Part shown: one piece after another, positions 4,579 through 11,906 of the stretch | How the letters are laid out: each line of letters begins with the position of its first letter | Numbering within the stretch: the stretch's first letter is position 1 | NCBI GenBank assembly: GCA_937916085.1 | Contig: CALGGO010000019.1 | Location: 1-13,621, forward strand | Direction of reading: 5' to 3' | Source of the DNA: an uncultured Prevotellaceae bacterium | GTDB taxonomy: Bacteria; Bacteroidota; Bacteroidia; Bacteroidales; Muribaculaceae | DNA length: 13,621 nucleotides | The notes under the pieces: generated by a model | The model's input: only the letters and a program-made list of their open reading frames with translations | The model's database searches: none | Told to the model about the DNA's origin: nothing | Translations under genes and position numbers: made by a program

Positions 4579-7500
4579 ATGAAGAAATTTAACGAATACA
4601 ACAAGTTCAATCTTTCGGACATCAACAAGGATGTCCTGAAGAAATGGGACGAAGAGAACGTGTTCGGCAAGAGCATTGAGGAACGCGAGGGCACTCCAGC
4701 TTTTGTCTTTTATGAAGGACCTCCCAGCGCCAATGGCATGCCGGGCATCCACCACGTGATGGCTCGCACCATCAAGGACGTGGTGTGCCGCTTCAAGACC
4801 ATGCAAGGTCATCAGGTGCTGCGCAAGGCAGGTTGGGACACCCATGGACTGCCTGTGGAGCTCGCTGTTGAGAAAGCTCTAGGCATCACCAAGGAGGACA
4901 TTGGCAAAAAGGTCAGCGTTGACGAATATAACGCCACCTGCCGCAAGGAGGTGATGAAATATACCAAGGAGTGGGAAGACCTCACCCACAAGATGGGCTA
5001 CTGGGTTGACATGAAAAACCCGTATATCACTTACAAAAACAGCTACATCGAGTCGCTGTGGTATCTCTTGAAGCAGCTCTACAACAAGGGTTTGCTCTAC
5101 AAGGGCTACACCATCCAGCCCTACTCGCCCGCCGCAGGCACCGGCCTCAGCTCCCACGAGCTTAACCAACCGGGATGCTATCGCGACGTGAAGGACCAGA
5201 CGGTGACTGCCGAGTTCACAGTGGTGGACAACGGCCACAAGGTGATAGAGACTATCAAAGCCGCTGCCGACGAGAAGTTCCGCGACAACCTGCGCATCCT
5301 CGCCTGGACCACCACACCTTGGACCTTGCCAAGCAATACAGCCCTGTGTGTGGGGCAGAAAATCGACTATGTGGCAATCGAGAGCTACAACCCCTATAAC
5401 GGCACCCCCGCCATCTACCTGATGGCAAAAGCCCGTGTTGCCGCCTATTTCAAGCCCGAAGGTGCCGAGAAGCCCCTCGACGAATACACCGCAGGCGACA
5501 AGGTGGTGCCCTACAAGGTTATCGCCGAGTTCAAGGGCAGCGACCTGCTCGACATCAAGTACAAGCAGCTCTTCCCCTGGGTTAAGCCCGTTGACAAGAT
5601 TAACGACAAGATAGTGGGCAACGACAACGGTTTCCGCGTCATCCCCGGCGACTATGTCACCACCGACGACGGTACCGGCATCGTTCACATCGCTCCCACC
5701 TTTGGTGCCGACGACGCCTTTGTGGCTCATGCCGCCGGCATCCCTGCCCTCTACATGATCAACAAGAAGCTTGAGACCCGCCCAATGGTGGATCTCACCG
5801 GCAAATACTACAACATCGAAGACCTCGACGAGGACTTCGTGAAGAATTTCGTCGATGTGGAGCTTTACAAGGAATACGCCGGTGCGTGGGTGAAGAACGC
5901 CTACGACCCCAAGTTCACCGTCAATGGCAAGTATGACGAGGCTGCCGCCAGCAAGGCCGAGGACCTCAACATCTATATGTGCATTCGCATGAAGCAGGAA
6001 GGCACCGCCTTCAAGATTGAGAAGCACGTACACAACTACCCTCACTGCTGGCGCACCGACAAACCCGTGCTCTACTACCCTCTCGACAGCTGGTTCATAC
6101 GCTCCACCGCCTGCAAGGACCGCATGGTGGAACTCAACAAGACCATCAAGTGGAAACCTGAGCACACCGGCACAGGTCGTTTCGGCAAGTGGCTCGAGAA
6201 CCTAAACGACTGGAATCTGAGCCGCAGCCGCTACTGGGGCACACCACTGCCCATCTGGCGCAGCGAGGACGGCGAGGAGAAATGCATTGGCAGTATCGAG
6301 GAGCTCTACAACGAGATTGAGAAAGCCGTCGCAGCAGGCATCATGGGCGGTAACCCCTTCAAGGACAAAGGTTTCGTGCCTGGCGACTACAGCGAGGAAA
6401 ACTACAGCAAGATTGACATCCATCGCCCCTACGTCGATTACATCACCCTCGTGAGCGACACAGGCAAACCCATGAAGCGCGAGCTCGACCTCATCGACGT
6501 GTGGTTCGACAGCGGAGCTATGCCTTACGCACAGCTGCACTACCCCTTCGAGAACAAAGACCTCGTTGACGAGCGCAAGTTCTACCCCGCCGACTTCATC
6601 GCCGAGGGCGTGGATCAGACACGCGGATGGTTCTTCACGCTACACGCTATCGCAACTATGGTGTTTGACAGCGTAGCCTTCAAGGGCCTCATATCCAACG
6701 GTCTCGTGCTCGACAAGAACGGCAACAAGATGAGCAAGCGTCTGGGCAACGCCGTTGACCCCTTCGCCACCATTGAGAAATATGGCTCCGACCCCTTGCG
6801 CTGGTACATGATTTACAACTCGTCGCCTTGGGATAACCTCAAGTTCGACACCGCTGGCGTGGAGGAGGTGAGCCGCAAGTTCTTCGGCACCCTCTACAAC
6901 ACCTACTCGTTCTTTGCGCAATATGCCAACGTCGATAACTTCGACCCGGCAGCACCTCAAGTGCCGCTGGAGAAGCGTCCCGAGATTGACCGATGGATAA
7001 TCTCGCTGCTCAACACCCTCGTCAAAGAGGTAACCGAGCAGTTCAACGACTATGAGCCTACCCGCGCCGCACGCGCCATAAGCGACTTTGTGGGCGAGAA
7101 CCTCAGCAACTGGTATGTGCGTCTCAACCGTGCCCGTTTCTGGGCAGGCGAGATGACCGAGAACAAACTCGCTGCCTATCAAACTCTCTACCAGTGTCTT
7201 GAGACTGTGGCACGCCTCATGGCTCCCGTAGCGCCGTTCTACAGCGACATGCTCTACCGTGACCTCACCGGCAGCGAGGCATCGGTACACCTTGCCCTCT
7301 ACCCCACTGCCGACGAGAGCGTAATCGACAGCGAACTTGAACACCGCATGGACATCGCTCAGAAAGAGACATCTATGGTTCTCGCTCTGCGTCGCAAGAA
7401 GAATATCAAGGTGCGCCAGCCACTCACCGCGATCATGATTCCCGTCACCGACGACAAGCAACGTGCCGACATCGAAGCCGTGAGCGACCTCATCATCAGC

Positions 7501-8073
7501 GAGGTAAACGTCAAGGGCATCAAGTTTGTGGGCAACGATGAGGGCATCCTCGTCAAGAAGGTGAAACCCGACTTCAAGAAGCTCGGTCCCAAATATGGCA
7601 AGATTATGAAGGCGCTCGCCTCACAGCTCACCACGCTCCCGCAAGCCGACATCATCAAGTTTGAGCAAGACGGCTCTATCAAGCTCATGGTGGGCGACCA
7701 GGAGGCTATAGTGGATTTGGCCGATGTGGAAATCATCAGCGAGGACATCCCCGGATGGCTCGTGGCTAACGAGGGCAACCTCACCGTGGCGCTCGACATC
7801 ACCATTACCGACGAGCTGCGCCGCGAGGGTATGGCACGCGAACTGGTGAACCGCATCCAAAATGTGCGCAAGAGCTCTGGTTTTGAGATTACCGACAAAA
7901 TCAACGTGGTAATATCCCCCGATGAGCGCACCAACCAGACAATAGCCGAGTTCCATGACTACATCGCTGGGCAAGTACAGGCACTATCGCTCACCGTGGG
8001 TGAGGTACCAGCCGATGCCATAGCCCTAGACATGGACGGATGGACACTTAACATCAAGGTTGATAAAGCATAA
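4579..8073 (+). CDS. ileS: Isoleucyl-tRNA synthetase, eukaryotic-like type
   Basis: This 1164-aa class Ia aminoacyl-tRNA synthetase charges tRNA-Ile with isoleucine in the cytoplasm. The N-terminal catalytic core begins with FYEGPPSANGMPGIHHVM; the nucleotide-binding signature normally written HIGH reads G-I-H-H at 56-59. The editing (CP1) domain, which removes mischarged valine, contains WTTTPWTLPSNTAL at 243-256. KMSKR is at 717-721 in KNGNKMSKRLGN. The anticodon-binding domain follows (around DRWIISLLNTLVKEV), then a long C-terminal extension. Its length and motif style fit the larger IleS form found in eukaryotes, Bacteroidetes and some other bacteria. That form is generally associated with low mupirocin sensitivity, which is not testable from sequence alone. 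The start follows the membrane protein by 26 bp. Confidence 0.98.
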   Translation: MKKFNEYNKFNLSDINKDVLKKWDEENVFGKSIEEREGTPAFVFYEGPPSANGMPGIHHVMARTIKDVVCRFKTMQGHQVLRKAGWDTHGLPVELAVEKALGITKEDIGKKVSVDEYNATCRKEVMKYTKEWEDLTHKMGYWVDMKNPYITYKNSYIESLWYLLKQLYNKGLLYKGYTIQPYSPAAGTGLSSHELNQPGCYRDVKDQTVTAEFTVVDNGHKVIETIKAAADEKFRDNLRILAWTTTPWTLPSNTALCVGQKIDYVAIESYNPYNGTPAIYLMAKARVAAYFKPEGAEKPLDEYTAGDKVVPYKVIAEFKGSDLLDIKYKQLFPWVKPVDKINDKIVGNDNGFRVIPGDYVTTDDGTGIVHIAPTFGADDAFVAHAAGIPALYMINKKLETRPMVDLTGKYYNIEDLDEDFVKNFVDVELYKEYAGAWVKNAYDPKFTVNGKYDEAAASKAEDLNIYMCIRMKQEGTAFKIEKHVHNYPHCWRTDKPVLYYPLDSWFIRSTACKDRMVELNKTIKWKPEHTGTGRFGKWLENLNDWNLSRSRYWGTPLPIWRSEDGEEKCIGSIEELYNEIEKAVAAGIMGGNPFKDKGFVPGDYSEENYSKIDIHRPYVDYITLVSDTGKPMKRELDLIDVWFDSGAMPYAQLHYPFENKDLVDERKFYPADFIAEGVDQTRGWFFTLHAIATMVFDSVAFKGLISNGLVLDKNGNKMSKRLGNAVDPFATIEKYGSDPLRWYMIYNSSPWDNLKFDTAGVEEVSRKFFGTLYNTYSFFAQYANVDNFDPAAPQVPLEKRPEIDRWIISLLNTLVKEVTEQFNDYEPTRAARAISDFVGENLSNWYVRLNRARFWAGEMTENKLAAYQTLYQCLETVARLMAPVAPFYSDMLYRDLTGSEASVHLALYPTADESVIDSELEHRMDIAQKETSMVLALRRKKNIKVRQPLTAIMIPVTDDKQRADIEAVSDLIISEVNVKGIKFVGNDEGILVKKVKPDFKKLGPKYGKIMKALASQLTTLPQADIIKFEQDGSIKLMVGDQEAIVDLADVEIISEDIPGWLVANEGNLTVALDITITDELRREGMARELVNRIQNVRKSSGFEITDKINVVISPDERTNQTIAEFHDYIAGQVQALSLTVGEVPADAIALDMDGWTLNIKVDKA

Positions 8074-8096
8074 ACATAACCCGCATAAAGATGACT

Positions 8097-8154
8097 GATG
8101 AGTAAACACTCGCATTAGCTTGTCAACTCGTTTACTCGTCAACTCATTTACTAA
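8097..8154 (+). repeat. Octamer-period leader repeat with hairpin before the DksA-like gene
   Basis: Units AACTCGTT, TACTCGTC, AACTCATT and TACTAA follow each other with an 8-bp period. GATGAGTAAAC (8097-8107) can pair with GTTTACTCGTC (8130-8140) with one wobble. The last 25 bp (8130-8154) match 10761-10785 at 22 positions. The tract ends 12 nt before the ATG at 8167 and fills most of the 93-bp gap after ileS. Confidence 0.7.
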
Positions 8155-8166
8155 AAAAAGAATATT

Positions 8167-8553
8167 ATGGCTACAGAACAAGAGAAAAATCGTTACAGCG
8201 ACGAGGAACTGCAAGAGTTCAAAGCAGTCATTCTTGAGAAATTAGAGGTCGCAAAGTCTAACTACGACCAACTGATGGCAAGAATTCAAGCCGACGAGTC
8301 GAAAAACAGCTTCAACATGCTCGAAGAGGGTGCCAGCACTATGGTGCAGGAAGAGGCTAGCCAGCGAGCAGCACGTCAGCAGGACTTCATCAACAAGCTG
8401 CAAGCTGCCCTCGTGCGCATCGAGAACAAGACCTACGGAGTGTGCCGTGTCACTGGCAAGCTCATCCCCAAGGGCCGCCTGATGGCAGTGCCTCACGCCA
8501 CCCTCTCGGTAGAAGGCAAGGAAATTGAGCAGCAGCGAAAGAACAAACGCTAA
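8167..8553 (+). CDS. DksA/TraR-family protein with a degenerate zinc finger
   Basis: This 128-aa protein has the DksA layout. A long coiled coil covers about 11-88, and a C-terminal module YGVCRVTGKLIPKGRLMAVP (90-109) matches YGxCxxCGxxIxxxRLxAxP. Only Cys93 of the four zinc cysteines remains; Thr96, Leu113 and Glu116 stand at the other positions. The coiled-coil tip, DxxDxA in E. coli DksA, reads N-x-x-E-x-G (50-55) by a gapless alignment from memory. DksA proteins enter the RNA polymerase secondary channel and modulate transcription with ppGpp. Whether this zinc-less form does so is uncertain. It sits between ileS and lspA, an order I recall from other Bacteroidetes. The gene begins just after a repeat-rich leader, and lspA starts 17 bp after it stops. 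Confidence 0.88.
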   Translation: MATEQEKNRYSDEELQEFKAVILEKLEVAKSNYDQLMARIQADESKNSFNMLEEGASTMVQEEASQRAARQQDFINKLQAALVRIENKTYGVCRVTGKLIPKGRLMAVPHATLSVEGKEIEQQRKNKR

Positions 8554-8570
8554 CTTCATCGCCAAAGGTA

Positions 8571-9236
8571 ATGAAAAAAATATCTAATGGATGGCTGGCG
8601 ACAATTCTCATCGCCACCGTCATTATTCTTGACCAGGCATCAAAGATCTACGTCAAGACGCACTTCTTCCTCGGTGAGCAAATAGATGTGACCTCGTGGT
8701 TCAAGATTATTTTCATCGAGAACAATGGCATGGCCTACGGCATGGAGCTGGGCAGTAAGATGGTGCTTACTTGGCTCAGAATAATCTTCTCGGGGCTGTT
8801 TATCTACTACCTCGTCAAGATTAGGAAGCGCACCGACCTGCCGCGTGGCTTTGTGGTGTGTGTGTCGCTGATTACCGCCGGAGCCATTGGCAATGTCATC
8901 GACTGCATCGCTTATGGACAGCTCTTTAACGCCCCCGCCGCTCCCGAGGTGGCACAGCTGCTGCCTAGCGAGGGAGGATATGCTTCACTCTTCAACGGCA
9001 AGGTGGTGGACATGCTGCAATTCCCTCTCGCCGAGTGGGACTGGCCCGAATGGATGCCGTGGATAGGCGGCAAGCACTATCTGTTCTTCCAGCCTATCTT
9101 CAACGTCGCCGACGCGTGCCTCACCACAAGCATCATCGCCATCATTCTTTTCTACAACAAGTACCTGCTGGGCGACAAGAAAGACAAAGAGAAGCAAGAA
9201 GTGCCTAATGAGGAGAAAGAAGAACAGGAAGCCTAA
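8571..9236 (+). CDS. lspA: Lipoprotein signal peptidase (signal peptidase II)
   Basis: This 221-aa inner-membrane aspartyl protease cleaves signal peptides of diacylglyceryl-modified prolipoproteins. Four membrane segments are seen (about 9-21, 66-83, 94-110 and 176-198). Conserved blocks are DQASK (21-25), ENNGMAYGM (50-58) and GNVIDC (107-112). The catalytic aspartates are Asp147 in VVDM and Asp181 in FNVADACL. Length exceeds the roughly 160 residues of E. coli LspA because of periplasmic loops around 116-145 and 151-172 and a charged tail (201-221). It is spaced 17 bp from the DksA-like gene and 14 bp from the following lipoprotein gene, itself a predicted substrate. ileS and lspA are neighbours in many bacteria. 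Confidence 0.96.
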   Translation: MKKISNGWLATILIATVIILDQASKIYVKTHFFLGEQIDVTSWFKIIFIENNGMAYGMELGSKMVLTWLRIIFSGLFIYYLVKIRKRTDLPRGFVVCVSLITAGAIGNVIDCIAYGQLFNAPAAPEVAQLLPSEGGYASLFNGKVVDMLQFPLAEWDWPEWMPWIGGKHYLFFQPIFNVADACLTTSIIAIILFYNKYLLGDKKDKEKQEVPNEEKEEQEA

Positions 9237-9250
9237 TAACTGATTTTGCT

Positions 9251-10372
9251 ATGCGCCAATTGACAACCATTATTGTCTTGTTGATTGTTGCCGCAGCCAT
9301 CTTCACAAGCTGCGACAGCACTCCTAGCGGAGTAATCAACAAAAAAGACATGGCGCATGTGCTTGCCGACTTCGCCAAAGCCGAAATGCTCATTGAGCAG
9401 AAGCCCGATCTCTTTCCCGATGACTCAGCGAAGCTATTACTCAAGCAGTCGATACTCAAGAAATATGACGCCGACTTGGCAATGTACGACTCCTCGCTGG
9501 TGTGGTATGGCCACAACCTCAAAGTCTATTCTGAGGTTCATGACAAGGCTATTGAAATCCTTGAAAAAGAGAGCAATAACGGCAAACCAGTTTACACTAA
9601 CACGTCTGGCAACAATTTTGCTCTTGATGACCAAATCAACAGGACTCGGCGCGTTTTCCCAAACTCAGGCGACAGCGCCAACATGTGGAAAGAGCCCCAG
9701 CAATGGATATTGACCAATGCTATGCGCGACGGGTACATCAAGTTTGACTACTCACCCGATGGCGACAGCCGCAAGGGCGACAAATATGCCCTGTGCTTCA
9801 AGATGATAAACTCGGGCAACGCCATCACGATGCTCGTTGCCATCGACTATCAGGATGGCTGCACGTCTTACATCAACCGAACGGCACAAGCCAACGGATG
9901 GATAGAAAACGCCATTCAAGGCGACACATCGAGAGTCGTCAAGCGCATTTACGGCTTCATCCGTTACAAGACGCGGCCTCTAAGCATCACTTTCATCGAC
10001 AGCACCTACCTGCTGCGAACCCACCTCGACAAAGGCAGTTACAGCACAATATCGCAACGCTTCGTGGGACCTAAAGCGATTATTGAGCAACAGAATGAGG
10101 AAGCGGCACAGATCGAAAGCGCCACCACTCCTACACCTGTTAACCAACCGCAAAACGACATTTCCTCATCGCAGCAACCACAGCGCGGCAACCCGCCACC
10201 CGTCAACTATCCAGGGCGACCGGCGGGCTCTTACCCTGGACGACTGGCACCGACTGTGCAAGGCTCCTACAAGCCTAAGCCTGGTCTCAACAAGCCGTCA
10301 GTACCCCGACGGGGAACTATCCCTAACCCCAATGGCGATCACCTGCCACGACCAGTCCCTACTGACAAATAA
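9251..10372 (+). CDS. DUF4296-containing lipoprotein
   Basis: This 373-aa lipoprotein has signal peptide residues 1-20 with lipobox FTSC and the lipidated Cys21. The segment from about 34 to 117 (MAHVLADFAKAEMLIEQ, then YDSSLVWYGHNLKVYSEVHD) matches what I know as DUF4296, a Bacteroidetes domain of unknown function. Residues 150-275 form a second, unrecognised, probably beta-rich region. The C-terminal 85 residues are low in complexity and rich in Pro, Gln, Asn, Gly and Arg, with a duplicated YPGR motif, and look like a disordered tail. The gene directly follows lspA (14 bp) and precedes a 107-aa gene (11 bp), so it is probably in the ileS-lspA transcript. It is expected at a membrane facing the periplasm or outside. 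Its molecular function is unknown. Confidence 0.85.
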   Translation: MRQLTTIIVLLIVAAAIFTSCDSTPSGVINKKDMAHVLADFAKAEMLIEQKPDLFPDDSAKLLLKQSILKKYDADLAMYDSSLVWYGHNLKVYSEVHDKAIEILEKESNNGKPVYTNTSGNNFALDDQINRTRRVFPNSGDSANMWKEPQQWILTNAMRDGYIKFDYSPDGDSRKGDKYALCFKMINSGNAITMLVAIDYQDGCTSYINRTAQANGWIENAIQGDTSRVVKRIYGFIRYKTRPLSITFIDSTYLLRTHLDKGSYSTISQRFVGPKAIIEQQNEEAAQIESATTPTPVNQPQNDISSSQQPQRGNPPPVNYPGRPAGSYPGRLAPTVQGSYKPKPGLNKPSVPRRGTIPNPNGDHLPRPVPTDK

Positions 10373-10383
10373 CTCCGACCAAC

Positions 10384-10707
10384 ATGAAGCGATATATCTC
10401 TAACTACACGATACTCGGCAATGGCGAGGAGGTTATTAACCACATTACCACGGTGGGCGATGACGGGAAGTTGATTTCTATCCTGCCTTTTGACCGCGAA
10501 CTCGGCAACACCGTCTATGTGCCTCAGCCATTATGCGTTGTCGCTGCCAGCGAATTACAGCTCATAGAGAACACTTTTCATGAATGTGCCTCGCGACAGC
10601 AGTTGAAACAACGGCTCACAGCACTCAAAATCTCCAGTCCACAACAAGGAGAGGCAGTAGCCGTGTTGCAACTTAATTTCGCACAAAATAGTGTTAATCA
10701 AATATAA
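10384..10707 (+). CDS. Conserved-looking 107-aa protein of unknown function
   Basis: This 107-aa protein is not recognised. The N-terminal half looks beta-rich (RYISNYTILGNGEEVINHIT, then GDDGKLISILPF), and the middle contains LGNTVYVPQPLCVVAASE. The C-terminal part is helical and ends in a hydrophobic AVAVLQLNFAQN stretch. There is no signal peptide or membrane segment. The start is chosen because it lies 11 bp after the DUF4296 gene and opens the frame with MKRYIS. The close spacing suggests cotranscription with the lspA group. The protein could be a small scaffold or assembly factor, but nothing in the sequence decides this. Confidence 0.7.
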   Translation: MKRYISNYTILGNGEEVINHITTVGDDGKLISILPFDRELGNTVYVPQPLCVVAASELQLIENTFHECASRQQLKQRLTALKISSPQQGEAVAVLQLNFAQNSVNQI

Positions 10708-10732
10708 GGAACAAATATTATCGTTTTTAGTT

Positions 10733-10785
10733 GACGAGCAGTCAAAAAATCATTCTGCTTGTTTACTCGTTAACTTGTTTACTAA
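10733..10785 (+). repeat. Octamer-period leader repeat with hairpin before the DUF4298 gene
   Basis: GACGAGCAG (10733-10741) can pair with CTGCTTGTT (10755-10763) with two wobbles. Then GTTTACTC, GTTAACTT and GTTTACTA follow with an 8-bp period (10761-10784). The block 10761-10785 matches 8130-8154 at 22 of 25 positions. It ends one base before the ATG at 10787, leaving no room for a ribosome-binding site. Confidence 0.7.
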
Positions 10786-10786
10786 G

Positions 10787-11092
10787 ATGGAGCAAATTGA
10801 GAGAATAAAAACTATGGAGGAGCACCTCGACAAGGCTTCTCAAGCAGTGAAAGCGTTGAGCGACGCCCTCGACCTTTATACCGAAGCGATGGAGTCGATA
10901 GAGACCATCGACGATTATCTCGTGAGCGACGAATGGCAGCAGGACTTCAACGACAGCGAGGCAGGACATCTGCCTAAAGACCTAAAGTGTGGTGTACTGA
11001 GCGAAGACGGCATCTGGAACGTCATCGACACAAACCGCGAGCTCCAAGCACAAATGCTAGAAATCGTCGCCACCCACATCCGTAACGACTAG
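10787..11092 (+). CDS. DUF4298 domain protein
   Basis: The likely product has 101 residues. The segment RIKTMEEHLDKASQAVKALS followed by IDDYLVSDEWQQDF and LPKDLKCGVLSEDGIWNVI resembles the small DUF4298 family of bacterial proteins of unknown function: an N-terminal amphipathic helix pair, then a conserved YY/YL-x-S-x-x-W-x-x-D block. A longer frame opens at 10691, but its extra 32 residues read through the octamer repeat and overlap the previous gene, so the ATG at 10787 is preferred. No signal peptide or membrane segment is present. It is the last gene before a hairpin terminator. Its function is unknown. Confidence 0.8.
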   Translation: MEQIERIKTMEEHLDKASQAVKALSDALDLYTEAMESIETIDDYLVSDEWQQDFNDSEAGHLPKDLKCGVLSEDGIWNVIDTNRELQAQMLEIVATHIRND

Positions 11093-11124
11093 CAACATTC
11101 CCATAAACGACAATTAAGCACAAA

Positions 11125-11157
11125 GCCATTGTTCTCTTCATAATTAAGAACAATGGC
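11125..11157. terminator. Hairpin terminator between convergent genes
   Basis: GCCATTGTTCT (11125-11135) and AGAACAATGGC (11147-11157) form a perfect 11-bp stem with an 11-nt loop. It lies between the plus-strand DUF4298 gene (ends 11092) and the minus-strand kinase gene (ends 11210), so it can serve both. Neither side has a strong T-run, only T-rich flanks. Confidence 0.65.
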
Positions 11158-11209
11158 CTCTAGTTCGTTTCTTGTATCAAACGATTAGAAAAATCCGCTA
11201 AATTTGCCG

Positions 11210-11830
11210 TTACATTATCGGGAACAGGCCGTAGAGCAATCCGTCGATGCGGTCGGTGACTTTGGCGAAATCCTCGGGGCGGTCGCCAAATTTGCAATTG
11301 TCGCCGTCGATGATGATGAGTTTGCCGTCATAATCTTCAATCCACTTCTCATAGAGGCGTTCCAAGCCTTGCAGGTAATCTAAGCGGATGGTCTGCTCAT
11401 ACTCGCGGCCGCGTTTCTGAATCTGCCCCACCAGCGTCGAGATGCTTGAGCGGATGTAAATCATCAGGTCGGGCTTCTCCACCAGCGACATCATCAGCTT
11501 GAACAAGTCCTGGTAGGTCTCAAAGTCGCGGTCACTCATCTTGCCCTGGTTATGGAGGTTGGGTGCGAAGATGCAGGCATCCTCAAAGATGGTGCGGTCC
11601 TGGATTATCACGTCGCTGCTCTTGGAGATTTCCACCACATCCTTGAAACGCTTGTTGAGGAAATAGATTTGCAGGTTAAACGACCACCGCTCCATGTCGT
11701 CGTAGAAGTCGGCAAGATAGGGGTTGTTGGTCACTGACTCAAAACGTGGCTCCCAGCCGTAATGCTCGGCGAGCATTCGCGTCAATGTGGTCTTGCCACA
11801 ACCTATGTTTCCTGATATTGCTATATGCAT
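11210..11830 (-). CDS. Deoxynucleoside kinase (second of a tandem pair)
   Basis: This 206-aa cytoplasmic enzyme of the deoxynucleoside kinase family phosphorylates deoxynucleosides at the 5' position for the salvage pathway. The P-loop is GNIGCGKT (8-15 region), the substrate-side Glu31 is in RFESV, RWSFNLQIYFL (48-58) is the conserved helix, QDRTIFED (77-84) carries the DR motif with the catalytic-site Arg, and RGREYEQ (140-146) is the lid. Length is normal for the family. The gene lies 76 bp downstream of a close paralogue on the same strand, and its leader is built of heptamer repeats ending 8 nt before the start. Substrate choice (dA, dG, dC or dT) cannot be read safely; tandem dAK/dGK pairs are known in lactobacilli. 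Confidence 0.93.
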   Translation of the reverse strand: MHIAISGNIGCGKTTLTRMLAEHYGWEPRFESVTNNPYLADFYDDMERWSFNLQIYFLNKRFKDVVEISKSSDVIIQDRTIFEDACIFAPNLHNQGKMSDRDFETYQDLFKLMMSLVEKPDLMIYIRSSISTLVGQIQKRGREYEQTIRLDYLQGLERLYEKWIEDYDGKLIIIDGDNCKFGDRPEDFAKVTDRIDGLLYGLFPIM

Positions 11831-11838
11831 AACTTTTT

Positions 11839-11873
11839 AAGTTTTAAGTGTTAAGTTTCAAGTGTTAAGTTTC
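11839..11873 (-). repeat. Heptamer tandem repeat in the leader of the second kinase gene
   Basis: On the plus strand AAGTTTT, AAGTGTT, AAGTTTC, AAGTGTT and AAGTTTC stand in exact 7-bp register. On the coding (minus) strand this reads as alternating AACACTT and GAAACTT, is poor in G, and ends 8 nt before the ATG at 11830. It fills nearly half of the 76-bp gap between the two kinase genes. Confidence 0.8.
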
Positions 11874-11906
11874 CAACCACTAAATTCTAAACTTGTGCGA
11901 AGCACA

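Noticed and set aside
4879..6165. A 428-codon open frame antisense to ileS
   Set aside because: It lies wholly inside ileS, is a by-product of codon bias on the opposite strand, and resembles no protein family.
6640..7461. A 273-codon antisense frame in the second half of ileS
   Set aside because: Same reason: full overlap with a confident gene, no family motif, no promoter candidate.
10691..10786. Upstream start for the DUF4298 gene
   Set aside because: The extra 32 residues overlap the previous gene and read through the octamer repeat; the conserved domain begins after the ATG at 10787.
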